A stretch of DNA of 64,000 bases from Azorinus chamasolen (Eukaryota > Mollusca > Bivalvia > Cardiida > Solecurtidae): NCBI GenBank assembly GCA_963576725.1, contig OY755241.1, positions 80,263,153-80,327,152 on the forward strand, written 5' to 3'. Shown here piece after piece: positions 20,187 to 30,264 of the stretch. Each line of letters starts with the position of its first letter. Within the stretch, counting starts at the first letter, position 1. Below the pieces are notes generated by a model. That model ran no database searches. It saw nothing but the letters and a program-made list of their open reading frames with translations, and was not told the DNA's origin. The position numbers and the translations under genes are program-made.

Positions 20187-20487
20187 TGGTGTGCTGTTGT
20201 CAAGTGGTAACGCCTTTGACTACCAATCCAGAGGTCCGGGGTTCAAATCCCAGTCCCTCCCGAAAATTCAGAGACGCTTTTCAGTGTCTCCCACCCGCAC
20301 CTCCTCTCCACCCAGGGGTTAAAATGGATATCTGTGAGAGTCCCTAGCCGGTACTGCGGCTGCATGATTGCGCCATATGTTAGCAGTGCTCAATATTGTA
20401 GGCAAATGACTCATTATGACCAGGGGACTAAATGTACAGTCGGCTGAGCGGTCCTTTGGACTGAAAGTAGACTATAACTAGGTACTT
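20187..20487 (+). mobile_element. tRNA-derived SINE, copy 1
   Basis: The head has an A-box-like AAGTGGTAACGCCTTTGAC and a B-box GGTTCAAATCC at tRNA spacing. The body contains AGAGACGCTTTTCAGTGTCT and the tail is TAGACTATAACTAGGTAC. It shares its whole length with the copy at 21552. Confidence 0.85.
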
Positions 20488-20525
20488 TATTTTTACTTGA
20501 AAGCTTGTGTTACTCTCTCAGTGTA

Positions 20526-21031
20526 TTAACCCTTTACTCCATTAATATTCATGAAAGAAATAATTGACATCAAGTGAATAAAATTGTCTTTACTAAAGCT
20601 GTTGATTGTTTGTTTTACTCGACTTACTTTCTGCCTATTATGAATATTAATAAGATTAATTGTCAGAGCTCCAGATAAGATGCGTAAATTGAAATATTTT
20701 CAAGTATAACTTCCTAATTTCTCAACCAAACCCTATTTTGTGACCACTCTTTAGAATCGTCTCGAAGAGACGATTCTAAAGAGTGGTCACAAAATAGGGT
20801 TTGGTGGAGAAATGACGATTTTAGTGTTTGTACGCATAATTATCTGTAGCTCTGAATTGTTATAATTGCACATGGACACAGGAATTGTTGGCATTGGCAG
20901 AACCTATAGAATCATACATGTATTTATATTTTATCATAAGCAAACAGAGCAGACCCTATAGGAGCTGTCTTATCTGGGTCTGCTCTGTTTGCAAAGGTGT
21001 AGAAAGGCGTATTTATGGAGGAGAGGGTTAA
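20526..21031 (-). mobile_element. PB-B MITE, reversed, host of a G element
   Basis: TTAACCCTTTACTCCATTAA to GGAGGAGAGGGTTAA. It is interrupted at 20667-20857; the hairpin at 20940-20996 has a shortened left arm. Confidence 0.85.
20667..20857. mobile_element. G-type MITE nested in PB-B
   Basis: AGAGCTCCAGATAAGATGCG to CGCATAATTATCTGTAGCTCT (one base split). The central arms CCCTATTTTGTGACCACTCT form a perfect foldback around CGTCTCGAAGAGACG. This is the best-preserved G copy. Confidence 0.9.
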
Positions 21032-21232
21032 GTATTATAGTGTGATATGAGTTTATAATGATCCTAGCATACAGTTATTGTCCAGATGAAACATGAAATA
21101 TCTCACGGTGTCAACAGAATTCAAACTAAAACATGCCGATAATGTTTTAACGATAAACATTTCCAGCAAACACCAGCATTTGCTTATTACAATTAATTAG
21201 TAACTGAAGAATAAAATTTGTATACTTTTCAG

Positions 21233-21384
21233 AGAGGGGCACCCACCAAAGCCATGTTTTTGATGTCCTGCATGTTTGTGGTGATGATGTTGCCGGGTCG
21301 TGCTGCAGGGGCCTACCAGTATGAGGATGTCATGGGAGTGCTAGCCATCTTGTTTACTGCCCCCTACTTCCTGTTCTTTTGTAG
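21233..21384 (+). CDS. TRPV exon 6: S3 and S4
   Basis: The exon is 152 nt, phase 0 to 2. It reads RGAPTKAMFLMSCMFVVMML (S3), then PGRAAGAYQYEDVMGVLAIL and FTAPYFLFFC plus two bases of the Arg codon finished by exon 7. The S4 segment lacks regular arginines, as expected of a TRPV rather than a voltage-gated channel. The acceptor is TATACTTTTCAG. I placed the donor at AG|GTCAGT because this phase gives the continuous join [12 protein letters not shown]. The 15 bp around this donor are repeated three times in a row, giving two further in-frame donors (see findings). Confidence 0.92.
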
Positions 21385-21551
21385 GTCAGTAGGTTGTAGG
21401 TCAGTAGGTTGTGGGTCAGTAGGTCATTTCCCTAGAGATAATGCCATTCCAAATGGAGTAGACCTAGGCTTTATTTTCATAATGTGGAAGATAATAATAT
21501 TATTCAGTTGATACTGCTCTAAGTGAGATCAGATTGTAGACCCTGAACTGC

Positions 21552-21842
21552 AGGTGGCGATGTTCTAGTGGTAACACGCTTGACTATTAGTCCGGAGGTC
21601 CGGGGTTCAAATCCCGGTACCTTCCGGAAATTCAGAGACGCTTTTCCGTGTCTCCCACTCGCACATCCTCTCCACCCAGGGGTTAAAATGGGTACCTGTA
21701 AGGGTCATTCGCCCGTACTGCAGCTGCATGATTGCACATTAGCAGTGCTCAATATTGTAGGCCAATGACTCAATGACCAGGGAGTAAATGTACAGTCAGC
21801 TGAGCGGTCATTCGGACTGAAAATAGACTATAACTAGGTACT
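21552..21842 (+). mobile_element. tRNA-derived SINE, copy 2
   Basis: Head CTAGTGGTAACACGCTTGAC, B-box GGGTTCAAATCCC, same body and tail TAGACTATAACTAGGTAC as copy 1. It lies 168 bp after exon 6. Confidence 0.88.
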
Positions 21843-22053
21843 TTTAACTGTCTTGATGTCCTGTTGACACTTGGCCACTCCCAGCTTAGTCCTGGTTGTG
21901 TCATAATGGACGCTCTTTTGAATGATTTAAGATCTCTTTAAATCTATAAATCTGGAAATCGTTCAATGGTTTCTCATATTCAATGAAACCGTCTGTGATA
22001 ATGTCATATAACTTTAATACCACGACCAACTCTCACATTCCTTTCTACCTGCA

Positions 22054-22280
22054 TTAACCCATTCCGGCAAAGGCTATTTTTAGATCCAACCACTTCGAAT
22101 AGATCTACCGAAAAAGAGCATTATTTAGAGAAAAGGATTTTTTTTAACTTTGTAGTTTGAAACCATTGTGATAAATACAGCATTTGCTCCTATAGGAGCA
22201 AATGCTCTTTTCATCAAAATGTTTTCACAAAGTGACATGTACAGAAGCATCAAATGCATCAATATGCAGGAATGGGTTAA
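22054..22280 (-). mobile_element. PB-C MITE, reversed, complete
   Basis: TTAACCCATTCCGGCAAAGG to GCAGGAATGGGTTAA; hairpin apex GCTCCTATAGGAGC. Confidence 0.88.
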
Positions 22281-22544
22281 ACTGTCACATGTGTTTCTAG
22301 ATATGCATAGTGATACATTTTAGAACAATTCTATATTGTAAATTTTGGAAAGACAAAACTTTTGCTTCGAGTTATCAGAAGTTTGAGTTATCCGAGTTCG
22401 AGTTTAATCGAAGTTCAACTGTATATCACAATTTGAATGTATGGTGTATATACCAACAGATCACTGGTAAATACTCTGTAGTTTAGTCATGATACTAGAG
22501 AGGTACCAGCAAAATAATATAATGGAAAACACTGTGAAACAAGA

Positions 22545-22790
22545 GCAGCTCAGAGGTCCAGGTAAGGTGCGTAAATTTCAACATTTTCAAGAATAGCTCC
22601 TTTATTTCTCCACCAAACCCTATACTGTTACCACTCTTTAGAATTGTCTCTTTGAGACAATTCTATACCACTCTTTAGAATTGTCTCTTCGAGAGAGACA
22701 ATTCTAAAGAGTGGTCACAGTATAGGGTTTGTGGAGAAATGACGATTTTAGTATTTAAGTATGCACCATTATCTGGCAGCTCTGGCAGTT
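22545..22790. mobile_element. G-type MITE with duplicated apex
   Basis: The central segment TACCACTCTTTAGAATTGTC is present twice before the complementary arm, so one arm is tandemly repeated. Confidence 0.8.
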
Positions 22791-22993
22791 GCTTTGCTAA
22801 AAACAAGATCAGAGTCAGCACTGTTTACCAAGTATGTGTATTATGAATATTGATGAGTACCATAAGTGTATATCCTGATCAGATGTCACTTATAAACATT
22901 GCAGCTTGTCGGGTTCTAAGCTGTTGGTGCTTCAATAAGGTACATACAGAACTTGATTATTTGAACACTAAAATCACTATCATTATCGGTCTT

Positions 22994-23092
22994 AGGACAG
23001 GTGGCAATTTAATGCAGGGTGAAAGTCATGCAGAAAGCTCCTGTAGGAGCTTTCTGCATGACTTTCACCCTGCATTAAATTGCCACCTGCCT
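22994..23092. mobile_element. PG core foldback
   Basis: AGGTGGCAATTTAATGCAGG and its complement are perfect around AGCTCCTGTAGGAGCT, about 95 bp. The outer PG ends are not clear. Confidence 0.8.
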
Positions 23093-23237
23093 TGAAAGGC
23101 ATCATTTCTTCAGAGGTGTCATTGATGGAAATTTCTTTACACTTTTTACGCTTACAATTTCTATACACAAACATGATTTATGCTCTGTAGTTACATATAT
23201 CCGAGTGTATACAGTCAAAACTTTCAATAGAATTACG

Positions 23238-23488
23238 TTAACCCTTTCCCTCATATAAATGTGTTTTCACGCATTTGCATACAGAGTAGACCCAGATCAG
23301 ACAGCTCCTAGAGGAGCCATCTGATCAGGATCTGCTCTGTTTGCTAATAAAATTTGATAGATCTGTTTCTTTACTTTCTAAAATGTCTTCAATGTTCCAC
23401 CTTCCATATTTCTTTATAAATATTTTCTTAATGAATATACAGTACATAATTGAAATTTGGAATAAATATAGAACAGGGAAAGGGTTAT
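23238..23488 (+). mobile_element. PB-A MITE, complete
   Basis: TTAACCCTTTCCCTCATATA to AGGGAAAGGGTTA; core hairpin 23275-23343. Confidence 0.9.
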
Positions 23489-23764
23489 CGAATACTGTAT
23501 ATCTTTTGTGTCTTGTAATATACTGCACCACTACCAAGACATTTAATTTTGTTTTTCAAAATGAAAACAGGTTAAATTGAAATAAACACTGGAAAATGAC
23601 GGAAATGAAAGTGTGCGTGGAAATTCTTCAGCAGAATTACACTGCAAGTATGTAAGAAGCTACCAACCTGTAAGAAATATAGCCCATGGAAAGGTGTTAT
23701 TTGTCCTCCAATTGAATCGATATTTTGAAACCAGTATCGATATTAGATCGCTGACGTGAATTGA

Positions 23765-23945
23765 TGATATATCCGTATTGTTAGCTCGTCTGTTTCGAAG
23801 AAATCACGAGCTATTGTCGTAATTCCGGCGTTCGCGTCTTCATTGTCGTCATCGTCGTTGTTGTCTTCGTCGTCCGAAATCTTAACAATGATAACAGACG
23901 AGCGTTCGCACCAGCTTGTGATGCTCTTGTTACTATCAATGACAC
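23765..23945 (+). repeat. GTCGTC-rich dispersed repeat
   Basis: TCGTCTGTTTCGAAGAAATC, ACGAGCTATTGTCGTAATTC, then a GTC/TCG microsatellite. Same family as 11164. Confidence 0.65.
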
Positions 23946-24016
23946 CTATACATTTCTACATTACTAGAATTTCGAAGTATCAATTTTTTACTGTACCACA
24001 TTGTGGTTTTTTTCAG

Positions 24017-24126
24017 AGGTGTCCGCGTTGTTGGACCGTTTGTTGTGATGATATACAAAATGATCAAAGGAGACTTACGGCGGTTCTTCATCATCTATCT
24101 AGTCTTCATTATAGGATTCTCTCAAG
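24017..24126 (+). CDS. TRPV exon 7: S4-S5 linker and S5
   Basis: The exon is 110 nt, phase 2 to 1. It reads [20 protein letters not shown], the amphipathic S4-S5 linker, then [16 protein letters not shown], the S5 helix. The pattern GPFVxMIxxMxxGDLxRF, followed by GF(S/A)QA, is diagnostic for TRPV. The acceptor is GGTTTTTTTCAG; the alternative AG two bases later gives the wrong phase. The donor is CAAG|GTAACA. The final G must be completed by the pore exon: all four pore exon versions start with two bases that make it Ala (GCA, GCA, GCC, GCT). Confidence 0.95.
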
Positions 24127-24171
24127 GTAACAGACAACACAACCATCTCTTAATCTTTCACCTTTGATCTT

Positions 24172-24384
24172 TTAACCCTTCTGCTGCCAATGCCGGATCT
24201 GTGATACCTATGCAAACAGTTTGGATCCAGATGAGACGCCGAGTAACTCGGCGTCTCATCAGGATCCAAACTGCTTGTTACTGTTACTATGTTTTTGAAA
24301 TAAAAATGACGAAAATCAACAGAATGAAAATTTGTAGCAGACGACTAAGTTAGCAGACGACAGAGTTTGGCAGCGAAAGGGTTA
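24172..24384 (+). mobile_element. PB-D MITE, complete
   Basis: TTAACCCTTCTGCTGCCAAT to TTGGCAGCGAAAGGGTTA; foldback CAAACAGTTTGGATCCAGAT around CGCCGAGTAACTCGGCG. Confidence 0.9.
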
Positions 24385-24479
24385 GATAATGGGACAGCAA
24401 TTAACTCATTGCTAACTAAGAGCGAATTTATAATAACCTATGTGAACAGTTTGGCTCCAGAAACAAACTGTTTGTCGCT

Positions 24480-24756
24480 GTCTTTAAACCTTTACCTGAT
24501 AGAAATAGCTTTTTACGCTTTGTAAACAGAGTAGATACAGATCAGGAACTGTCTGATCAGAGTCCATTCTGTAGCCATGCTTATAAAACTTTTAGTTCAG
24601 TTTGAGTTCGTTCTCAAGTTTTTGATGTGTCAGATTTGAGCCTCTGGCTCAAATCTGACCAATCAAAAGCTTGAGAACTCAAATCTGACCAATAAAAAGC
24701 TTGAGAAGGAATGTTTTGTAAAGTCTTGTGTAAAGATTCATGAAGTACAGGGTTAA
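24480..24756 (+). mobile_element. PB-B-like MITE interrupted by an I element
   Basis: TTTGTAAACAGAGTAGATAC hairpin left arm, then an I palindrome at 24579-24712 (CCATGCTTATAAAACTTTTA, arms TCAAATCTGACCAATCAAAA), then a PB-B end (TGAAGTACAGGGTTAA). Confidence 0.65.
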
Positions 24757-25210
24757 CTCTTTACTCCATGAGTATTCATGTAAGAAATAATGATATGATG
24801 AATATTAATTAGGCTGAATTTTTAAAATGGCATATTAACCCTTCGCTTGCTGAATTTTGAAATACATTTCTCCTTCTTTACCCATGCCCTCTTGTATAAT
24901 TACTGTGTACACATATTTCACTGTGCAATCTCTGCTGTGGAGTGCACTGGTTGCACAATCAATTGTAAATAGTGCAGACCCTGATGAGACAGCTCCTGCA
25001 GGAGCTGTCTCATCTGGGTCTTCACTATTTACAGGTAGGTATATTGACGTGAACAGCAAGCGAAGGGTTAACAAATGAAAATGTGTAGAATCAGCTTTAT
25101 ATAATTACATAAGCAAACAGAGCAGACCTTGGTCTTATAGGAGCCGTCTGATCTGGGTCAACTCTGTTTGCAAAGGCGTAGAAAGGCATTTTTATGAAGC
25201 AAAGGATTAA
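24753..25210 (-). mobile_element. PB-B MITE, reversed, host of a PB-E
   Basis: TTAACTCTTTACTCCATGAG, middle ATGATGAATATTAATTAGGC, interruption at 24835-25071, then hairpin AGCAAACAGAGCAGACCTTG and end AAGCAAAGGATTAA. Confidence 0.82.
24835..25071 (+). mobile_element. PB-E MITE nested in PB-B, with TTAA duplication
   Basis: TTAACCCTTCGCTTGCTGAA to AGCAAGCGAAGGGTTAA. The host PB-B resumes immediately on both sides, so the TTAA target duplication is directly visible. Confidence 0.9.
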
Positions 25211-25364
25211 TTAATAAAAAAGGGAAAAAAATTAAGAGAATTTTGCATACAATAATATTACTTAATGTGTCAAGAGCTAATTTCTAATTGTGTACAGTGT
25301 ACTGAGTGTAGACCCAGATAAGATAGATGCTTGCTTTTCAACAGGCAGGGTCCATACGATATTC

Positions 25365-25386
25365 CATTTAAAAAAAAAAAAAAAAA
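25365..25386. repeat. poly-A tract
   Basis: About 17 consecutive A bases with no recognisable element attached. Confidence 0.7.
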
Positions 25387-25407
25387 CATTTTTCAGTTTC
25401 TATGTAT

Positions 25408-25567
25408 GTAACCCTTTCCTTACCCTATGTTTATTCCAAATGTCAATACCTACTGAATATTCATGGACAAAACAGTTTTAATGAAAAATTGAAGGTTGAG
25501 CATTGTAGCCATTTCAGAAACTAAAGAAATATTTTCATATTCCATTAGCAAACAGAGCAGACCCTGA
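25408..25567 (-). mobile_element. PB-A MITE, reversed, truncated in hairpin
   Basis: AACCCTTTCCTTACCCTATG to AGCAAACAGAGCAGACCCTG. Confidence 0.75.
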
Positions 25568-25618
25568 CAGGCTTTTGTTTACTGTCTTTGTGGTGGAAAA
25601 GGTTGTTATAACAGAGTG

Positions 25619-25832
25619 TTAACCCTTACAGTGCGGGACCTGAGTCACTAATGTCATTTGCAAACAGTGTAGACCCAGATGAGAGGACTCCTAGAGGACC
25701 CCTCTCATCAGGGTCTGCACTGTTTGTCATGTTACACTTTTCTTTAGAAAACATCCCTAAATATTCACCATAAGCTTGACCTATTTGAATTTTGGAATAT
25801 TCCGTTTGAAAATTCAGCATTGTAAGGGTTAA
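25619..25832 (+). mobile_element. PB-F MITE, complete
   Basis: TTAACCCTTACAGTGCGGGA to AGCATTGTAAGGGTTAA; hairpin TTTGCAAACAGTGTAGACCC with apex ACTCCTAGAGGACC. Confidence 0.9.
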
Positions 25833-25988
25833 ACCCAGATAATACACTGTTTATCATTCAAAATCCTGACAAATAACCTTTCCTACTGAATGGACTCTTT
25901 AATTAATCATTGATGGACCATTCCACTTTGAAAACCAGGTATTCAAAGGGTTAAAAATAATGTAATCAACGTGTTGAGTGTTGAATAT

Positions 25989-26192
25989 TTATCCCTTCCC
26001 CTCATACAAACATGTTTTCATCCGTCTGCAAACAGAGTAGACCTGTGTTTGCTCTGTTTGCTAATGGAATTTGATAGATGTGTTTCTTTACCTTATAAAA
26101 TGGCTATGATGTTTCACCTTCAATATTGCTGTATAACTTTTTGTCCATGAATATTCAATAGGTATGGAAATTCGGAACAGGGAAAGGATTAA
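25989..26192 (+). mobile_element. PB-A MITE with deleted hairpin apex
   Basis: CCCTTCCCCTCATACAAACA to ACAGGGAAAGGATTAA; only the hairpin base remains (CAAACAGAGTAGACC, GCTCTGTTTGC). Confidence 0.8.
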
Positions 26193-26228
26193 AATTGTTA
26201 TTTGTTAATTTCTACTGAAATAATAATA

Positions 26229-26305
26229 TCGAGGGCTTGGTGCAAAACTATTCTAACTCCTTCACTTTGTGAAGGAGTTAGAATAGTTTTTCACCAAGCC
26301 CTCGT
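26229..26305. mobile_element. H-type palindrome
   Basis: GAGGGCTTGGTGCAAAACTA to its complement around TCCTTCACTTTGTGAAGGA; one mismatch. Confidence 0.88.
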
Positions 26306-26427
26306 GTTGGGATCAGAGTATCAAGCAGTCTGGATCCAGATGAGAAGCAAACTTGTTTGCATAGGTCATGACCTCACGTTTTATATTGTATCTATAACAG
26401 TGTGGTACTTGGCTATTGAGATGAAAT

Positions 26428-26650
26428 TTAACCCGTTACTCCATGGATGTTCCCTTAAAAAATAACGACATCATGAATATTAATTAGATAAAATACAGGA
26501 ATTTTTTACCATGGAAAAAACTGTAGAATTTTATCTAAGTTATAGCATAAGCAAGCATAGTAGACCCTGATCAGACGGCTACTACAGGAGCCATCTGATC
26601 TGAGTCTTCTCTGTTTGCAAGAAAGGTGTACCTATGGAGTAAAGGGTTAA
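26428..26650 (-). mobile_element. PB-B MITE, reversed, 20 bp before exon 8a
   Basis: TTAACCCGTTACTCCATGGA to GGAGTAAAGGGTTAA; hairpin 26550-26618. Only a pyrimidine tract and AG separate it from the pore exon. Confidence 0.9.
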
Positions 26651-26670
26651 GATTTCTTTCTATTTTACAG

Positions 26671-26816
26671 CAATGTATTTAATATTTCGGGGAATGCCTG
26701 AGACTACATTCAGTGACCCCTTTGAGTCCTTCATGGGCATGTTTATGATGTCACTGGGCGAATTTGGAGACTTTTACGATTCGTTTGAAGAAATCGAGCT
26801 GCAAGGAATTGCTATT
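26671..26816 (+). CDS. TRPV exon 8a: pore loop, version 1
   Basis: The exon is 146 nt, phase 1 to 0. It completes Ala, then reads MYLIFRGMPETTFSDPFESF, followed by the pore helix and filter MGMFMMSLGEFGDFYDSF, and ends EEIELQGIAI. In TRPV channels this region is the turret, pore helix and selectivity filter between S5 and S6; the filter motif here is G-E-F-G-D. The acceptor is CTTTCTATTTTACAG and the donor ATT|GTATGA. A reversed PB-B element ends only 20 bp upstream of the exon, so the branch point must lie inside that element. This is the first of four alternative pore exons. Confidence 0.94.
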
Positions 26817-26970
26817 GTATGAATGAAAGCACTGTAGTTGTTTTGTGTGTTTGATGATCCTTGTTTACATAGCAATTCATGTGCGGTTTCCAAATAGTTT
26901 ATTTTACCTTTACTTGATGAATATTTATTAATCAAATTCTGCCCATTACAAAATTTTATAATTCTTCATT

Positions 26971-27200
26971 TTAACCCATTCCCTCATACTGGCTCTTTGT
27001 GATGCCCATGTAAAAGTCACTTCCTTGAAACCATTGTGATAAATAGAGCCTTTTGTTTCCATAGGTATCTCTATTTATTACAGTGGTTGCAAAACTGCAG
27101 ATTTATAAAAAAAATAGTCTGATTTCCTAGTAAACACTTCTTTTCAGTAGATTTATTAAAAAAGATTGGTCTTAAAATAGCACATGAAGTAATGGGTTAA
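26971..27200 (+). mobile_element. PB-C MITE
   Basis: TTAACCCATTCCCTCATACT to GAAGTAATGGGTTAA; imperfect hairpin near 27060. Confidence 0.85.
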
Positions 27201-27254
27201 GATAAGGAAAAAAATAGTGATGTGGCAAATAGTAGAGAATAAGATCTTTGATAT

Positions 27255-27469
27255 TTAACCCGTTCGCTGCCAATGCCGGATCTGTGATTACCTATGCAAA
27301 CAGTTTGGATCCAGATGAGACGCCGAGTAACTCGGCGTCTCATCAGGATCCAAACTGTTTGTTACTGTTACTATGTTTTTGAAAACAAAAATGAAGAAAA
27401 TAAGAAAATGAAATTTTGTAGCAGACGACAAAGTTAGCAGATGACAGAACTTGGCAGTGAAAGGGTTAA
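27255..27469 (+). mobile_element. PB-D MITE, complete
   Basis: TTAACCCGTTCGCTGCCAAT to GGCAGTGAAAGGGTTAA; perfect inner foldback at CGCCGAGTAACTCGGCG. Confidence 0.9.
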
Positions 27470-27548
27470 AAACGAAAACAAAAAAAACAGTACATGTAGA
27501 TCCTGATTAGACAGCTCCTGCTGGAGCTATATTTGATCTGGTGTTACT

Positions 27549-27809
27549 GTCAACCCTTTACACCATTAAAATATGCCTTTCTACACCGATATAAACAGAG
27601 TAGACTCAGATCAGATGGCTTCTGTAGAAGCCATCTGATCAGGATCTGCTCTGTTTACTTATGACATAATACAGATCTGTTTTTACAGTTTTTGTCAAAG
27701 CCAAAAATTCTTGTATTTATGTGCCATTATGAAAATTACTTTTATTAGTCTAATTAATATTCATGATGTTATTATTGTTTTCTTGAATATTCATCGCATA
27801 AAGGGTTAA
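27549..27809 (+). mobile_element. PB-B MITE
   Basis: CAACCCTTTACACCATTAAA to GCATAAAGGGTTAA; hairpin 27592-27658. A PB hairpin remnant precedes it at 27495-27548. Confidence 0.85.
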
Positions 27810-27894
27810 ATAAATAGATTTTCTGCTGTTATGTTAGTCCCCTTGTCATATTGAAAACAGTCTCTGATTTTCTGATCTTTTCTCTGACTGCCCA

Positions 27895-28030
27895 TTCCAT
27901 CAAACTTTTAAGAAATTGTTGACTGGGTGTCAAACAGCTTTGATTCTGATGAGTTGCTTGGCGTCTGATCTGGATCCAAGCTGTTTGCAAATGCCATTCA
28001 AGATGCCCTTTGCATGGTGAGAGTTGAAGA
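27895..28030 (-). mobile_element. PB-D remnant
   Basis: TGTCAAACAGCTTTGATTCT opposite TCTGATCTGGATCCAAGCTG. Confidence 0.5.
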
Positions 28031-28052
28031 CACTTTTTCCTCATTTTTAAAC

Positions 28053-28536
28053 TTAACCCTTTCTCTGTTGAATATTCATGTAAGAAGTACAGCATGAATA
28101 TTAACCCTTCCCTTGCTGAATTTTAAAATATGTGTCTCCTTCTTTACCCAAGCCCTGTTGTATAATTACATATATCTACACTGTGTACAAGTATTTCGCT
28201 GTGCAATCACTGCTGTGGAGTGCACTGGTTGCACAATCAAATTGCAAATAGTGCAGACCCTGATGAGACAGCTCCTGCAGGATCTGTCTCATCTGGGTCT
28301 TCACTGTTTACAGGTATGTATAGTGACGTGAATAGCAAGCGAAGGGTTAAATTTTATTAGCCGAAGTCTTATAATGTGACATGTACACAGGAATGTTTGG
28401 TCAGACCTATTATAATTTCATAAGCAAACAGAGCAGACCCTGATCATATACATGTAGCTTCAATAGGAGCTGTCTGATCTTGGTCTACTGTGTTTGTAAA
28501 GGCGTGAAAAGGCATTGATATGAAGGAAAGGGTTAA
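28053..28536 (-). mobile_element. PB-B MITE, reversed, host of a PB-E
   Basis: TTAACCCTTTCTCTGTTGAA, interruption at 28101-28350, then TATTAGCCGAAGTCTTATAA, hairpin 28423-28500 and end GAAGGAAAGGGTTAA. Confidence 0.85.
28101..28350 (+). mobile_element. PB-E MITE nested in PB-B
   Basis: TTAACCCTTCCCTTGCTGAA to AGCAAGCGAAGGGTTAA, TTAA at both joins. Confidence 0.9.
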
Positions 28537-28764
28537 TCTGTCTTATTATTTTAATGATGTGTTATAGATTGTAGAGAACTTGAATTCTGAGGATTTGCAT
28601 TTTTAGAATCTATACTTGGATAATATTGAGGGTTTGGTGAAAAACTGCAGTGGCTGTGTTACAGTCTATGTACTTTGTTACATGCTATAAAAAATGGATC
28701 AAGATCAGTAGCCAAGTTAAATAGTTCTGAAGATCTAATCAAGTTCCCTCCCATTTTGACACTC

Positions 28765-28960
28765 AGAATAGTCGACCACTTAAAGAATAACCATAGCTGC
28801 CTTTATAAGCAGATGGTTGCTTAAAGCAGATGGTTGCTTAAAGCAGGACAAAAGTAATGCAGAAAGCTCCTCTCCTCCTGCATCAAGCTACCACCTGCAT
28901 CTAACACCCATAATTATACCTCTTTTAGGTGTTCGCATAATTGGGATTTTATTGTAGAAA
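28765..28960. mobile_element. degenerate PG MITE
   Basis: GCAGATGGTTGCTTAAAGCA (duplicated), CATCAAGCTACCACCTGCAT, GGGATTTTATTG end; the hairpin has collapsed. Confidence 0.6.
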
Positions 28961-29020
28961 CAATACTAAGAATTGTTACAGATGACCATTTTTGCAAACA
29001 GAAATTACCTTCCTTGTGAA

Positions 29021-29275
29021 GAGTTAACCATTTATAGGTTGAATTTTCATATTATACATAATGACATCATGAATATTTATTAGCTGAAATTCATAATGAC
29101 ATAAACAATATGTTCACAGTATACTTTAGTATGTAAGTAGAAATTGTAGAGTCAAATCTTTTACAATTTCATAAGCAAACAGTGCAGACCCTGAATAGAC
29201 TGCTATAGGAGCCATCTGATCTGGGTCTACTCTGTTTGCAAAGGCATGAAAAAGCATTTGTATGAAGGAAAGGAA
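29021..29275 (-). mobile_element. PB-B MITE, reversed
   Basis: GAGTTAACCATTTATAGGTT to ATGAAGGAAAGG; hairpin 29174-29240. Confidence 0.75.
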
Positions 29276-29432
29276 TAGCCCAATCAGATTCCCTTGTAGC
29301 TATTTTTAGAACCAACCTCTGTGAATAAATCTACTGAAATGGTGCATTTACTAAAGAAAAACATTAGAATTGTGTAAGTGCTCTTTGTTTCAAACTGACT
29401 TTTACAGAGGCATTAAAGGTGCAAAATGGTCA
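29276..29432 (-). mobile_element. PB-C MITE remnant, reversed
   Basis: TTCCCTTGTAGCTATTTTTA, AATAAATCTACTGAAATGGT; the hairpin is lost. Confidence 0.55.
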
Positions 29433-29592
29433 TCTTAAAGTCAGTCATTCAGTTGGGAAAATAATGGGACACCAAGTAACTTGGTACCTTGTCTTGGTCT
29501 AAAATGCTTACAAAAGTTACCATAAGTAGCATGATTATACAGCGCAGGTAGTGTCACACTAAACCCTCAATTTAATTGCTGTATTTGGCAAG

Positions 29593-29968
29593 ATTAACTC
29601 TTTCGCTGCCAAATTTTGTCGTCTGCAAACTTTTTAGTCTGCTACAATTTTCCATTTTTATTTTTCTTAATTTTTTTGTTGTGTCACCTGCCGAGATGCA
29701 GTGTGTCACATAGGGATGATTTTTCCGTCATCTGTCTGTCCAGCTGTCTGTCTGCCTGTCCATCCGTCACACTTTCTATTTTTTTAATTGAAACACTTCT
29801 CCCAACAGGTGACACAATGTGTTCCTTTGAACACTCTTGCTTCAAGAAACAGTCACAGTAATCAACAGGTTGGATCATGATAAGATGCTGAGTTACTTTG
29901 TGTCTCATCTGGATCCAAACTGCTTGCATAGATAATCGCAGATGCGACATCGACAGCGAAGGGGTTAA
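29593..29968 (+). mobile_element. PB-D MITE carrying a CTGT-rich insertion
   Basis: TTAACTCTTTCGCTGCCAAA to ACAGCGAAGGGGTTAA. At about 29680-29845 it is interrupted by a repeat with CACCTGCCGAGATGCAGTGT and a GTCTGTCTGTC-rich stretch bounded by short inverted GTCACCTG / CAGGTGAC. Confidence 0.75.
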
Positions 29969-30033
29969 CTTTAGCAAATAGTGCAGCTCAACATCGAACT
30001 GCCTCTGAAAGGGACAGGTTTATTACTGTATTC

Positions 30034-30247
30034 TTAACTCTTTGCACGCTAAGTAATTTTTCGTCCGCAACAATTGTCTTCTGCTTAAATTCTTAAAATA
30101 AACTTTCTCTCATTTCTTTACAAAAATATGGTCAAGGTGACAAACAGTTTGGATCCTGATGAGACGCCGCATTATGCGGCGTCTCATCTGGATCCAAACT
30201 GTTTGCATAGGTAATCACAGTTTCACCGCTAGCGTGCAAAGAGTTAA
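30034..30247 (+). mobile_element. PB-D2 MITE, complete
   Basis: TTAACTCTTTGCACGCTAAG to TAGCGTGCAAAGAGTTAA; perfect apex ACGCCGCATTATGCGGCGT. Confidence 0.92.
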
Positions 30248-30264
30248 ATTGCTATGCCATTAGT

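Noticed and set aside
20190..20260. Intact tRNA gene
   Set aside because: A- and B-box-like elements are present but the acceptor and anticodon stems do not fold convincingly, and the sequence continues as a SINE body shared with the copy at 21552.
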